From Agathobacter rectalis ATCC 33656 (GTDB lineage Bacteria > Bacillota > Clostridia > Lachnospirales > Lachnospiraceae): a stretch of DNA of 64,000 nt. The stretch covers positions 496,001 to 560,000 of the forward strand of contig NC_012781.1 in assembly GCF_000020605.1 (NCBI RefSeq), written 5' to 3'. The notes beneath the pieces are model-generated. The model was not told where the DNA came from, ran no database searches, and saw only the letters and a list, made by a program, of their open reading frames with translations. Numbering within the stretch: position 1 is the stretch's first letter; every line of letters begins with the position of its first letter. This document shows, in pieces, positions 9,208 to 18,648 of the stretch. The position numbers and the translations under genes were made by a program.

Positions 9208-10902
9208 ATGATTAATAATAAAATAGGCGGCCACAACATGGTCGGCAGGGCTGTGAATAGATTGGCGGGCAGGTTGACTGCTGTGGCATTGACGGCAGCT
9301 ATGGCGGTGTCAATGCTTGCGGGATGTGCTGCGGGTGGAAAGAATACCGAGACGGCAGCAAAGAAGGAGTACAAGCCTTCCGCTATGGAGCAGATGAATG
9401 CGAAAAATGATCCTAATGTGATTCAGGACAATTACAGGACCTGCTATGAGGTGTTCGTATACAGCTTTTTTGACAGTGACGGTGACGGCATTGGGGATTT
9501 AAAGGGACTTACAGAGAAGCTTGACTATATCGAGGGACTTGGCTGCAATGAAATCTGGATGATGCCTATTATGCCTTCTCCTTCATACCACAAGTATGAT
9601 ATTACGGATTATATGAATATTGACAAGCAGTATGGTACTCTGGATGATTTTGATGCGCTTATTACGGAGTGTCACAAGAGAAACATCAATGTGATTATTG
9701 ACTTTGTAATAAATCACACATCTAACGAGCATCCGTGGTTTAAGGCGGCTGCTGATTATATCAAGTCGCTTCCTGATGGGGCAGAGCCGGATTCTTCGGA
9801 ATGTCCTTATGTTGATTACTATAATTTTAGCAAAACCAATACCGGAGGCTACAACCAGCTGCCGGGCACGAATTGGTATTACGAGTCACAGTTTGTAGAC
9901 AGCATGCCTGACCTTAACCTGCAGAGTGAAGCTGTAAGAGGGGAGATTGACAAGGTTACATCCTTCTGGCTTGACCGCGGCGTAGATGGCTTCAGACTGG
10001 ATGCTGTGATTTATTACAATAATAATAACCAGACTGAGACTATAGATGACCTCACATGGCTTGTAAACAATGTGAAGAGCAAAAAGGCCGATGCTTATAT
10101 GGTTGGTGAGGGCTGGACTACATACAGAGAGTATGCGAAGTATTATAAGAGTGGAATTGACAGTATGTTCAACTTTGATTTTTCACAGCAGGATGGATAT
10201 ATTGGAAAGGTGTTAAACGGTACAGCAAATCATGGTGCCAGCACATACGGCAATGCTCTGGTTGATGTGGAAAATGAGATAAAGAAGTATACAGACTCAT
10301 ACATTGATGCACCGTTCTATACAAATCATGATATGGGACGCAGCGCAGGGTACTACAACGGAGATAATGCCGAGGAGAAAACCAAGATGGCGCAGGCCAT
10401 GAATCTTCTTATGCCCGGAAATGCTTTTCTGTATTATGGAGAGGAAATCGGCATGAGAGGCACAGCCAATGATGAGACGAAGCGTCTTGCCATGAGATGG
10501 AGCGGGGATTCAAAAGCTAAGGGAATGTGTGTGGGACCTCAGAATGCAGAAGAAACCGAGCAGACATATGATACCCTTGATAAGCAGATGGAGGATCCAT
10601 ACTCTATTTACAACTTTGTGAAGCAGACAATATCAATAAGAAATGCTTTCCCGGAGATAGCACGAGGTACAAATACCTTTGAAAAGGATCTGTCAAATGA
10701 TAATGTGTGTATATTCACAAGAGAGTACAATGGTGAGAAAGCAGTGCTTATATTTAATCCATCAAAGGATGAAGCAAGTGTGGATGTGTCATCGCTTGGA
10801 GTAAATGATGCTGTTGCAATGCTTCAGACTACAAAGAAAGCACCTTCATATAAGGATGGAACGGCAAAGCTGCCGGCGTATTCGGTGCTTGTTTTGAAGT
10901 AA
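9208..10902 (+). CDS. GH13 alpha-amylase family lipoprotein
   Basis: Start at ATG 9208 is set by AAGGAG five bases upstream; a second ATG at 9238 would give a shorter signal peptide. The signal peptide ends in LAGC, so the enzyme is a cell-surface lipoprotein. The GH13 core begins with DSDGDGIGDLKGLTEKLDYI. Conserved regions are VIDFVINHTS-like, GFRLDA with nucleophile Asp265, VGEGW with acid/base Glu301 and YTNHD with Asp375. It should cut alpha-1,4 glucan or maltodextrin outside the cell and feed the upstream importer. DGDGIGD suggests the calcium-binding oligo-1,6-glucosidase/amylase group, so exact bond preference is uncertain. Confidence 0.9.
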   Translation: MINNKIGGHNMVGRAVNRLAGRLTAVALTAAMAVSMLAGCAAGGKNTETAAKKEYKPSAMEQMNAKNDPNVIQDNYRTCYEVFVYSFFDSDGDGIGDLKGLTEKLDYIEGLGCNEIWMMPIMPSPSYHKYDITDYMNIDKQYGTLDDFDALITECHKRNINVIIDFVINHTSNEHPWFKAAADYIKSLPDGAEPDSSECPYVDYYNFSKTNTGGYNQLPGTNWYYESQFVDSMPDLNLQSEAVRGEIDKVTSFWLDRGVDGFRLDAVIYYNNNNQTETIDDLTWLVNNVKSKKADAYMVGEGWTTYREYAKYYKSGIDSMFNFDFSQQDGYIGKVLNGTANHGASTYGNALVDVENEIKKYTDSYIDAPFYTNHDMGRSAGYYNGDNAEEKTKMAQAMNLLMPGNAFLYYGEEIGMRGTANDETKRLAMRWSGDSKAKGMCVGPQNAEETEQTYDTLDKQMEDPYSIYNFVKQTISIRNAFPEIARGTNTFEKDLSNDNVCIFTREYNGEKAVLIFNPSKDEASVDVSSLGVNDAVAMLQTTKKAPSYKDGTAKLPAYSVLVLK

Positions 10903-10960
10903 AAAATATTTGATGAGAATAAAAATTTAAAAGTTTAAAGAAATTTGAAGAAGAAATATG

Positions 10961-10987
10961 AAAAACCGCCCGACTGGGCGGTTTTTT
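10961..10987. terminator. Bidirectional terminator between amylase and plsC
   Basis: AAAAACCGCCCGACTGGGCGGTTTTTT has a perfect CCGCCC/GGGCGG stem with A and T runs on its two sides. It lies between two convergent genes and can serve both. Confidence 0.9.
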
Positions 10988-10990
10988 CAG

Positions 10991-11722
10991 CTATATCATT
11001 TCATGAAGCATATCTACAATCACTTCTCTGCAATGAGCTCCGAGATGCTTTTGTTCCTCTTTACTGAGTGCTGCCGGATCAATAGGAGTGCCATATCGGA
11101 TAACCACATGATTCTTTTTGACCCATGGAAGGTGATCCTCGAATATTTCATTTGTTCCCATGATTGCCATTGGCACTATCTTACATTTGCTCTTTGTGGC
11201 AATCTTGAAAGTACCTTCTTTGAAAGATTGTACCTCTGTCAGGTCATCTTTGTTTTTGCAGCGTGTGCCCTCAGGAAATACACATATGCTGATGCCGGAT
11301 TTGACCTGATCTATGGCTGCAAGCACAACCTTTAGTCCCTGCTTGATGTCATCGCGGTCCAAAAACAGGCAGTGCAGGCGCTTCATCCAGAGCCCCAGCA
11401 CCGGTATTTTTGCGATACTCTGCTTTGAGATGTAGCCGGTCAGGCGTGGACATCTGGAGTAGGTGATTATGATGTCAAAGAAACTACGGTGATTTCCTAT
11501 ATATAGTACAGCCTCGTCCTTTGGCACATTTTCCTCCCCTATAAATTCAATGTCCGCTCCGCTTAGGAATATGATGACACGGAAAGCCCACTGTACCAGG
11601 CGAAGCTGTGCCATATCGGCCCATGTCGGTGCAAATTTGTGTATTATCCACATGGCTCCGAGCACCGGAAGACCGAGCAGCAGATAGAAAAATACGAATA
11701 TTACGATTAAAACTGAACGCAT
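10991..11722 (-). CDS. plsC: 1-acyl-sn-glycerol-3-phosphate acyltransferase
   Basis: This 243-residue membrane-associated enzyme adds the second acyl chain to make phosphatidic acid. After an N-terminal hydrophobic helix it shows the catalytic NHRSFFD motif (His78, Asp83), then FPEGTR for phosphate binding and the late block VPMAIMGTNEIF. Length and motif order are typical of PlsC. It stands alone on the minus strand between convergent and divergent neighbours. Confidence 0.9.
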   Translation of the reverse strand: MRSVLIVIFVFFYLLLGLPVLGAMWIIHKFAPTWADMAQLRLVQWAFRVIIFLSGADIEFIGEENVPKDEAVLYIGNHRSFFDIIITYSRCPRLTGYISKQSIAKIPVLGLWMKRLHCLFLDRDDIKQGLKVVLAAIDQVKSGISICVFPEGTRCKNKDDLTEVQSFKEGTFKIATKSKCKIVPMAIMGTNEIFEDHLPWVKKNHVVIRYGTPIDPAALSKEEQKHLGAHCREVIVDMLHEMI

Positions 11723-11817
11723 ATTTGACCTCTCTTTTTCATACTCTATATAAATTGTAGTTCAATATTTGATATTATATCATATCATAAGCGATATGAT
11801 AAGAAAGAGAGGAAAAA

Positions 11818-12246
11818 ATGTCAGAAAAATTGAGAAAAATTCTGGTGATGGCTGCAGGTGTGCTTGTGATATCGGCAGCGACAGTGATATCGGGCTGCCG
11901 CGCAAATATTTCAGGCACGGAGAGTGACAGGATGGTTGAGTACACGGTGATCTGCGGGGATGAAATCCCGGAGGAGTTTAAAAAGCAGATAAATGAAAAC
12001 AAGGCAAAGGCGATGAAGCTGACGTACAAGGATGATGAATATTTATACATAGCGGAAGGCTTTGGCACAAAGGAGACAGGTGGCTACAGTATTACGGTTA
12101 ACCAGTTTTATGTTAAGGATAAGGCAATGTATTTTGATACGCGTCTGATAGCCCCGGATAAGGGCGAGAAGGTCAGCAATCAGGCGAGTTATCCGTATAT
12201 AGTAATAAAGACGGAATTGAGTGAAATGCCTGTTGTGTTTGAGTGA
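11818..12246 (+). CDS. PrcB-like lipoprotein
   Basis: This 142-residue protein starts behind AGAGAGGAAA. Its signal sequence ends in VISGC, so it is probably a lipoprotein. The C-terminal half (GGYSITVNQFYVKDKAMYF, then ASYPYIVIKT) resembles the PrcB C-terminal domain found in small secreted Firmicutes and spirochaete proteins. No partner protease is next to it. Function is unknown. Confidence 0.7.
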   Translation: MSEKLRKILVMAAGVLVISAATVISGCRANISGTESDRMVEYTVICGDEIPEEFKKQINENKAKAMKLTYKDDEYLYIAEGFGTKETGGYSITVNQFYVKDKAMYFDTRLIAPDKGEKVSNQASYPYIVIKTELSEMPVVFE

Positions 12247-12527
12247 AAATTTCGTAAATTGTGTTAAAAGTTGCGAAAAAACTGACAATCGGTACTAATG
12301 CCCTATTGCTATCACTGCGATACTTTGCTATAGTAAAGTTACTAGATATTGTGGTGACATATTTATATATTCAAATATATTGATTGATATAATTGTTGAT
12401 TAATTTGCCCTGTTTTATATTTATACAGAGATTGATTTCATATATATGACACCGTCGTTACAATACTGGTTACCATGAGGACTATAGTTATGTGCCAGTG
12501 GGCATACCCACAATAAGGAGGCTTAAA

Positions 12528-12770
12528 ATGGAACAGACAGAAATTAGAAAAGTCAGAGCATCGATTCACCAGCAGTGTGGCAACAGGGTAAAAATCCAGC
12601 AGGATCTTGGCCGCAACAAGGTTGACATCCAGGAGGGTGTTATTCAGCAGGCATACCCAAGTGTGTTTACGGTTCTGATAGATGATGAGTTTGAGCAGAA
12701 TCCGCCACAGCTCTTATCTTTCACCTACACTGATGTGATTACAAAAGATATAAGGATGCAGCTTTGCTAG
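12528..12770 (+). CDS. veg: Veg family protein
   Basis: ATG 12528 is preceded by AAGGAGG seven bases away, giving 80 residues. The sequence IRKVRASIHQQCGNRVKIQQ and the later YPSVFTVLID match the Veg (DUF1021) family of Firmicutes. In Bacillus Veg influences biofilm matrix genes and germination. A stand-alone highly expressed veg gene with a long leader is usual. An AAAGATG/CATCTTT hairpin at 12782-12801 may end its transcript. Confidence 0.9.
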   Translation: MEQTEIRKVRASIHQQCGNRVKIQQDLGRNKVDIQEGVIQQAYPSVFTVLIDDEFEQNPPQLLSFTYTDVITKDIRMQLC

Positions 12771-12894
12771 TATCATGAAGTAAAGATGTTACATCTTTAT
12801 TATAATGATCATGAATTTAAATATTTGCATCTGCATAAAGTTACTCCATCTTGAATATGTATTTTATATACATATTTGAAGTGGGGTATTTTTT

Positions 12895-14469
12895 ATGGAA
12901 TTAATTACACAAAAAATCAGACAATGCATAGAAAAGGTAAAGGATATGTCGCAGGTTGGCTTCGACAGGGATTATGTCATAAAGGACAACAAGCCTGATG
13001 TTTCCAAAGTGGTTTGCCAGAACGGGCAGGTAAAGATTGACGAGATAAAAGCGTCAGGCGAGAATATTTGGTTAAGTGGAAGCATTGAATTTGAAGTGCT
13101 GTATACGAGAGAAGAAGTTTTTGAAGGCGATGAGCCGGAGGAAAATATCGGCGGAAACAGAGTGGAGCATATAAAGGATGCAATACCGTTTCAGGAGAAG
13201 CTTGTGCTTCAAGGAGTATGCGAGAAGGATACGGTTCGTGTGTATACCGGGCTTGATGAGCTTACGGTTGGGGTTATCAATTCGCGAAAGCTCTCGGTCA
13301 GAGGCATTATAAGCGTGGAGCTTTATGGAGAGAGGGAAGAAAATCTTGAAGTTGCACAAAGGATTGATGACAAGGACGTGGAGCAGCTTATGGGGCAGAT
13401 GAAGGTGCTTAAGCTTGACAGTGTTGTAAGGGATATTGTCAGAATTAAAAATGTCGTCACTTTGCCAAAGACCAAGCCGAATATATGCAAGCTCATATCA
13501 AGTCTTGTTGATATGAGAAATCTGGAGTATACATACGAGCGTGACCATATCACACTGACAGGCGAGTGCCATGCGTGTATAGTGTATCTGAGCGAAGAAC
13601 AGGAAATTTGCTGCTTTGAGGTGCAGGAGGGGTTTTCAAATGAAATACGCTGCGAGGGGGATAATGCCGGAAATATTGCCTGGCTTCGTACACAGCCTGC
13701 CATGCATCAGGTTGAGGCGGAAAATGATTACGACGGAGAGCTCAGGCAGCTTTCGATTGAGGCAGCGCTTGCGGTGGATGGAAAGGTCTGGAGTGAGGAA
13801 ACAGTAGAGGTGCTCAATGACATGTACAGCGTATCATGTCCGGTAAAACCTGTGTTTGAAAAGATGAAGGTATGCAGCCTTCTTATGAAAAATGACACAA
13901 AATGCCGTATTTTGGAGCAGTTGTACAGAGAAAACAGCAAAAAGAGAATTTTAAGAATATGCGGTACAAAGACGCAGGCCGCTATTGCACAGATAAAAAA
14001 TGCAGACACAGGAATTATTGTGTCAGGTGTATTGCAGGTGAACTGTGTGAATATTGTGGAGGACGATGGCTGTCCGATAGAGATGCATACAGACTCTGTG
14101 CCGTTTGAACAGTTTGTTGAGATACCCGGCATGGATGCCAACACCTGCTGCGAGGTAAATGTGCAGGTAGACCAGGTGCAGGTCAATCTACTAGACAACA
14201 GCGAATATGAAATTAAGGGTGTTGTCAGCATAAACGCTATTGCCCTGCAGCAGGATGAAGTGTCAGTCATAACATCGGTGGAGCAGGAAAAAATAGCGTC
14301 TGATACTGAAGAGGAAGCAGCTCTGGTTGGCTATATAGTGCAGAAGGATGATAAAATGTGGGACATTGCAAAAAGATACCGCACCACTGTTGAAAACATA
14401 ATGGAAATAAATGCTCTGACCTCAGATAGCATCAAACCTGATGATAGACTTATAATAGCGCGCATGTGA
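12895..14469 (+). CDS. DUF3794 (SPOCS) and LysM domain protein
   Basis: This 524-residue protein has repeated DUF3794/SPOCS modules (for example IWLSGSIEFEVLY and ITLTGECHACIVYL) and a C-terminal LysM peptidoglycan-binding domain (YIVQKDDKMWDIAKRY, then IMEINAL). No signal peptide is visible. Family members are widespread in spore-forming Clostridia and are linked to spore coat or envelope assembly. It follows veg with a leader of about 120 bases, so it likely has its own promoter. Confidence 0.85.
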   Translation: MELITQKIRQCIEKVKDMSQVGFDRDYVIKDNKPDVSKVVCQNGQVKIDEIKASGENIWLSGSIEFEVLYTREEVFEGDEPEENIGGNRVEHIKDAIPFQEKLVLQGVCEKDTVRVYTGLDELTVGVINSRKLSVRGIISVELYGEREENLEVAQRIDDKDVEQLMGQMKVLKLDSVVRDIVRIKNVVTLPKTKPNICKLISSLVDMRNLEYTYERDHITLTGECHACIVYLSEEQEICCFEVQEGFSNEIRCEGDNAGNIAWLRTQPAMHQVEAENDYDGELRQLSIEAALAVDGKVWSEETVEVLNDMYSVSCPVKPVFEKMKVCSLLMKNDTKCRILEQLYRENSKKRILRICGTKTQAAIAQIKNADTGIIVSGVLQVNCVNIVEDDGCPIEMHTDSVPFEQFVEIPGMDANTCCEVNVQVDQVQVNLLDNSEYEIKGVVSINAIALQQDEVSVITSVEQEKIASDTEEEAALVGYIVQKDDKMWDIAKRYRTTVENIMEINALTSDSIKPDDRLIIARM

Positions 14470-14655
14470 ATCATAAATTAGGGGCAAAATACCTTTTGAT
14501 CCTCATATCCTTATATAAAATGTGGAAAATCCTGTAAATTTACAAAAAGATGTGGAAAAAAGATTCATTTTGTGCAATAATATATCCGAATGTATATTGA
14601 ACGTAAATTGTGGAAGGAAAGGTCAATCTGACCGTCGTATTACAGGAGGAATAAA

Positions 14656-15927
14656 ATGAATCAGAAATGGACACGTGCTATATGTACTGTGTTAACATCG
14701 GCACTCGTTTTTACAGGACCGGCAGTAGAGGGCACTACATTTAGCGGATACATAAACAGTGGACTTGAGAAGGTATATGCCAAGACACAGAAGCAGAAGG
14801 ATGCAGAAAAGAAGAAGTCACAGGCTGAGCAGGATCTCAAGGATAAGAAGAATGAGATTAATGGTTTAAAGGATCAGCAGCAGACTACTGCTGATGATAT
14901 AAAGAATAAATCCGCAAAGCTTGATGAGATTCTTGCAGCACAAAAGAAGCTTCAGAAAGATATCACAAATAAACAGGCAGAGATAGAGCAGAATCAGAAG
15001 GATCTTGCAGCAGCCCAGGAAAAGCAGCAGGAGCAGTATGACGCCATGAAGAAGCGTATACAGTTCATGTATGAAAACAGCGCTGAAGACAATATCTGGA
15101 CAGCAATTATTGAGTCAAATGGTATCACAGATATGCTCAATCGTATAGAGTACGTGTCAGATGTATATGATTCGGATCGTGCTCTTATGGATTCTTATCA
15201 GGCAGCAGTTGAGCAGGTGAAGGAGATTGGTACTAAGCTTGACAACGACATGAATGAGCTCACAGCCATGCAGGATGACTATGAGAAGCAGCAGGCAGAT
15301 GTCGAGGCGGCTATAGTAGCTCTTGAAAACCAGAAGGAGCAGTATGCAAGCCAGATAGCTCAGGCACAGCAGCAGGCAGATAATTATCAGAATATCATTA
15401 CGGCACAGGGCAAAATCATTCAGGAGCAGGAAGCAGCGGCCGCAGCTGCAGCCGCTGCCGCTGCCAGAGCGAACAGCTCGTCAAGCAATTCAAGCTATGA
15501 TGGTGGTGGAGCCGGCAAGGGCGGAAGTATTGCCAGTGACTATGCATCAGGCGGTGGAAAGAACCCGAGTGCTTCAACAGGAGTTTCAGGAAGCTCTGTG
15601 GTATCATACGCTATGCAGTTTGTGGGCAATCCATATGTATGGGGTGGAAACAGTCTTACAAACGGTGTAGACTGTTCAGGCTTTGTACATGAGGTATATG
15701 CACATTTTGGTATCAGCACACCGAGATATTCACAGGCATTTAAGTCTGTGGGACAGGCCGTATCCTTCGATAATATACAGCCGGGAGACGTAGTGGTATA
15801 TCCGGGACATGTAGCTATATATGCAGGTGGTGGTGTTATAGTGGAGGCACAGTCCACAAAGGCAGGAATCACAGCAAACAGAAGCGTACAGTGTCATACA
15901 ATACTTGCTATACGACGTCTTGTATAG
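14656..15927 (+). CDS. Secreted NlpC/P60 peptidoglycan hydrolase with coiled coil
   Basis: This 423-residue CwlO-like enzyme has an N-terminal signal sequence, a long Lys/Gln/Glu-rich coiled coil (about residues 45-265), an alanine tract and Gly/Ser-rich linker, then an NlpC/P60 domain. The catalytic Cys340 is in VDCSGF and His385 in YPGHVAIY. It should cut stem peptides in the cell wall. In related bacteria the coiled coil is where FtsEX-type complexes activate such enzymes. A terminator follows directly, so it is monocistronic. Confidence 0.9.
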   Translation: MNQKWTRAICTVLTSALVFTGPAVEGTTFSGYINSGLEKVYAKTQKQKDAEKKKSQAEQDLKDKKNEINGLKDQQQTTADDIKNKSAKLDEILAAQKKLQKDITNKQAEIEQNQKDLAAAQEKQQEQYDAMKKRIQFMYENSAEDNIWTAIIESNGITDMLNRIEYVSDVYDSDRALMDSYQAAVEQVKEIGTKLDNDMNELTAMQDDYEKQQADVEAAIVALENQKEQYASQIAQAQQQADNYQNIITAQGKIIQEQEAAAAAAAAAAARANSSSSNSSYDGGGAGKGGSIASDYASGGGKNPSASTGVSGSSVVSYAMQFVGNPYVWGGNSLTNGVDCSGFVHEVYAHFGISTPRYSQAFKSVGQAVSFDNIQPGDVVVYPGHVAIYAGGGVIVEAQSTKAGITANRSVQCHTILAIRRLV

Positions 15928-15935
15928 GATGGTTA

Positions 15936-15980
15936 GGAGCCGATAAGTATATTTATTATACTTACCGGCTCTTTTTATTT
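15936..15980 (+). terminator. Terminator after the NlpC/P60 gene
   Basis: GAGCCGATAAGTATA pairs with TATACTTACCGGCTC around a short loop and is followed by TTTTTATTTTT. Confidence 0.88.
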
Positions 15981-16018
15981 TTACCACAAAGTACTGAATT
16001 GTTACCAATAAAGTAAGG

Positions 16019-16289
16019 GGCGTAAGATGCGGACATGCCACCAACCGCAAGGGGCTCTCAATAAGCGACTAGCGGAGCTGTTTAGAGTCTGTAGAATTAT
16101 GCACATGGAACCCAGAAATGTCCTGCCATGGACGGCAGGGCAAGGTGTTATGCGCCATGGACGGCGCATAAAAGCCGGTTTCGTCGAGCATAGAAAACCA
16201 TATAGGCATAATTCGTACAGCCTCTTGACAGCATAGCGTTAGCGTATTGAGAGCCCCTTGCGGTTGGTGGCATGTCCGTGTCTTACGCC
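16019..16289. repeat. 271-bp palindromic (MITE-like) element
   Basis: The outer arms of 45 bases (16019-16063 and 16245-16289) are inverted copies with only about two mismatches; each carries GGACATGCCACCAACCGCAA. Inside, CTGTAGAATTATGC pairs imperfectly with GCATAATTCGTACAG, and two short hairpins, CTGCCATGGACGGCAG and TGCGCCATGGACGGCGCA, cap the structure. No open frame of note is present. A related half-copy is at the left edge of the window. The rest of the gap between the P60 terminator and yqeY shows no gene. Confidence 0.8.
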
Positions 16290-16442
16290 ACGAACCAATG
16301 TTAGTAACCGGCAACAAACTCATTGTAATAAATAATAGCAATTTCAATCCATAAGGTGTATTATAGAGATAGACGGCACCAATTCGCACAAAACGAACTA
16401 GCAAGCCTGTAAATAAAGTAAGAAAAGCAGGAGGAACAAGCC

Positions 16443-16883
16443 ATGCAGATGGAACAATTACAAAAAGACATGATTGCAGCAATGAAAGCAAGAGACAAGG
16501 TAAGAAAGGATGCTATATCCTCACTTGTATCGGCAGCCAAAAAGGCGGCAATAGATGAGGGCTGCAGAGACAATATACCGGAGGAGCTTGTCAACAAGGT
16601 CATCCTTAAGGAAATGAAATCCGTGAAGGAGCAGATTGACACATGCCCTGCCACAAGAACAGATCTGCTTGATGAGTACAATACCAGATATGCAATCTTT
16701 GAGGAGTACGCTCCTGCAATGATGTCGGCAGAAGAGGTAGAAAAGGAGCTCACAGAGCAGTTTTCGGATGTAATCGCAACAGGAAACAAAGGACAGATAA
16801 TGAAGGCAGTCATGCCGCATTTCAAGGGCAAGGCTGACGGAAAGGTCATAAATCAGGTGGTTGCAAAGCTTTGCGCAAAATAA
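16443..16883 (+). CDS. yqeY: GatB/YqeY domain protein
   Basis: This 146-residue protein matches the stand-alone YqeY family: helical N-terminus (LQKDMIAAMKARDKVRKDAISS) and C-terminal PHFKGKADGKVINQVVAKL. The domain is shared with the tail of the GatB amidotransferase, where it contacts tRNA; the role of the free form is not settled. GGAGGAA lies about seven bases before the ATG; the third codon is also ATG. The next gene starts inside its 3' end. Confidence 0.9.
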   Translation: MQMEQLQKDMIAAMKARDKVRKDAISSLVSAAKKAAIDEGCRDNIPEELVNKVILKEMKSVKEQIDTCPATRTDLLDEYNTRYAIFEEYAPAMMSAEEVEKELTEQFSDVIATGNKGQIMKAVMPHFKGKADGKVINQVVAKLCAK

Positions 16884-17533
16884 GAAAACACATCACAACA
16901 ATTATACTTGCAGTGCTGGCTGTCATAGCCGGCGTGTATGCATATAATTATCATGATATGAAGCAGAATATTGTATACAATGAGCATCTGGAAGACGTGG
17001 CTGTTAACGTGAATGGGAAAGAGCTGACATTGCGCGATATGGCATTTTATGTGGCATATGAGGAGATGAATGTCGAGAAGCAGGCTCTTGTGTATGATTC
17101 CGATAATCCAAACAAGTATTGGAATATCCACACAAACGGTGAATTTGTCCGTGTTGCAGCGCGCAAAGCAGCTATGTCCATGGCCATTCACGATGAGATT
17201 TTTTATGAGATGGCCAAAAAAGAGAGCATTACACTTACTGACGACGAGAAAGCAGCTTTGAAAAATTCCGAGAAGGACTTCTGGTATGATTTGTCTGATA
17301 TAGATGGTGCCAAGAAGCTTGGAGTCGAAAAAAAGGATATTTATTCGTCCATGGAAAAGTCTGCAATAGCCCGGAAATATCAGGAAATATATGCAGGGCT
17401 TGACAATGCCGATATAACGGATTATGATTTCTCGGGAGGCAGATATGAGAAGCTGCTGGAGAAAAATAACTATAAAATAAAAGAAAAAGTGTGGAAAAGA
17501 GTCGATATGGGAAACGTTACTCTTGATCACTAG
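16871..17533 (+). CDS. Membrane-anchored SurA-N-like protein
   Basis: This 220-residue frame starts at TTG and overlaps the end of yqeY by 13 bases; no stronger start is seen, and the N-terminal anchor KHITTIILAVLAVIAGVYAY fits translation from here. The rest is helical and charged, with VNGKELTLRDMAFYVAYEE and later helices reminiscent of the N-terminal chaperone half of SurA/PrsA proteins. The parvulin domain is absent. It is likely extracytoplasmic and membrane-anchored. Function is unknown. Confidence 0.65.
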   Translation: MRKIRKHITTIILAVLAVIAGVYAYNYHDMKQNIVYNEHLEDVAVNVNGKELTLRDMAFYVAYEEMNVEKQALVYDSDNPNKYWNIHTNGEFVRVAARKAAMSMAIHDEIFYEMAKKESITLTDDEKAALKNSEKDFWYDLSDIDGAKKLGVEKKDIYSSMEKSAIARKYQEIYAGLDNADITDYDFSGGRYEKLLEKNNYKIKEKVWKRVDMGNVTLDH

Positions 17534-17545
17534 AAAGAAGATTTT

Positions 17546-18421
17546 ATGTCAACAAAAATTGGAAGAAATGACCCTTGCTGGTGTGGCAGCGGAAAGAAAT
17601 ATAAGACCTGTCATGCGGCATTTGATATGAAGCTTGAAAAGCTTGCTGAGGCACATCATAAGATACCGAGCCATTCAATCATTAAGACACCTGACCAGAT
17701 AGCGGGAATCAAGGAGAGCGCCAAGATAAATGTCGCAGTGCTCGACTACATAGGAGAGCATATCCATGAGGGTATGAACACAGCAGAGATTGATAAAATA
17801 GTCTATGATATGACCACCAGCATGGGCGGCATCCCTGCACCGCTCAACTATGAGGGTTATCCTTACAGCGTATGTACATCAGTAAATGAGCAGGTTTGTC
17901 ACGGATTTCCTTCAAAGGACGTCATCTTAAAGGATGGTGACATCATAAATGTAGACTGTTCTACAATTTTAAACGGATATTTTTCGGATTCATCAAGAAT
18001 GTACTGTATCGGAAATGTAAGCCCGGAGAAGAAAAAGCTCGTTGAAGTCACAAAGGAGTGTGTGGAGCTTGGACTCAAAGAGGTAAAGCCGTGGGGCTTC
18101 CTCGGAGATATGGGACAGGCGGTGCACGACCATGCATTTGCAAACGGTTACACAGTAGTGCGTGAAATCGGTGGACACGGAGTGGGACTTGAATTTCACG
18201 AGGATCCATGGGTAGGCTACAACACCAAGCGCGGCACCGACATGGTCATGGCACCCGGCATGATATTTACCATCGAGCCAATGGTCAACATGGGCAAGGC
18301 CGATATCTACGTAGATGACAAGAACAACTGGGAAGTATACACCGATGACGGACTTCCATCAGCCCAGTGGGAAATCATGGTACTCGTCACAGAGGATGGC
18401 CATGAGGTACTGAGCTGGTAA
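17546..18421 (+). CDS. map: Methionine aminopeptidase type I with SEC-C zinc motif
   Basis: The 291-residue enzyme removes the initiator methionine from new proteins. Residues 7-24 (RNDPCWCGSGKKYKTCH) form a SEC-C metal-binding motif, a common N-terminal addition in Clostridia that may aid ribosome contact. The catalytic domain shows NVDCSTILNGYFSD with two metal-ligand aspartates, GHGVGLEFHE with the ligand His, FTIEPMV and the final Glu in QWEIMVLVTE. It lies 12 bases after the previous gene. Confidence 0.93.
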   Translation: MSTKIGRNDPCWCGSGKKYKTCHAAFDMKLEKLAEAHHKIPSHSIIKTPDQIAGIKESAKINVAVLDYIGEHIHEGMNTAEIDKIVYDMTTSMGGIPAPLNYEGYPYSVCTSVNEQVCHGFPSKDVILKDGDIINVDCSTILNGYFSDSSRMYCIGNVSPEKKKLVEVTKECVELGLKEVKPWGFLGDMGQAVHDHAFANGYTVVREIGGHGVGLEFHEDPWVGYNTKRGTDMVMAPGMIFTIEPMVNMGKADIYVDDKNNWEVYTDDGLPSAQWEIMVLVTEDGHEVLSW

Positions 18422-18449
18422 ACTGTTAAATACCCTAAATTTACCGGAG

Positions 18450-18597
18450 AGTATGCAGTGTGTTCCGAAGAAAAATATAAACTGCCACGGCGTTCCATAA
18501 AATGTGGATGCGACAATTCATAGCAAACTATCAATAAACTATCCGCAAATGATGCCGTGGCTGATTTTATATTTTTCTGAGGAATATACTGCATGCT
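18450..18597. repeat. 148-bp palindromic element
   Basis: The left arm starts AGTATGCAGTGTGTTCC and carries GAAAAATATAAA and GCCACGGC. The right arm is its inverted copy (GCCGTGGC, TTTATATTTTTC, GGAATATACTGCATGCT). Each arm is about 46 bases with several mismatches. It lies between the convergent map and DUF4317 genes and could act as a bidirectional terminator, but its length and arm structure are closer to a MITE. It differs in sequence from the 271-bp element. Confidence 0.75.
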
Positions 18598-18648
18598 AGG
18601 CCGGTCTTCACAGCCTAAATATGCGAAGCCACATAAGCGATGGCGTCC

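Noticed and set aside
13728..14270. Minus-strand open frames inside the DUF3794 and surface-protein genes
   Set aside because: They overlap well-supported plus-strand genes in shadow frames and have no ribosome sites or recognisable domains.
16069..16491. Long minus-strand frame across the 271-bp palindrome
   Set aside because: It is produced by the inverted-repeat element and has no ribosome site or protein-like composition.
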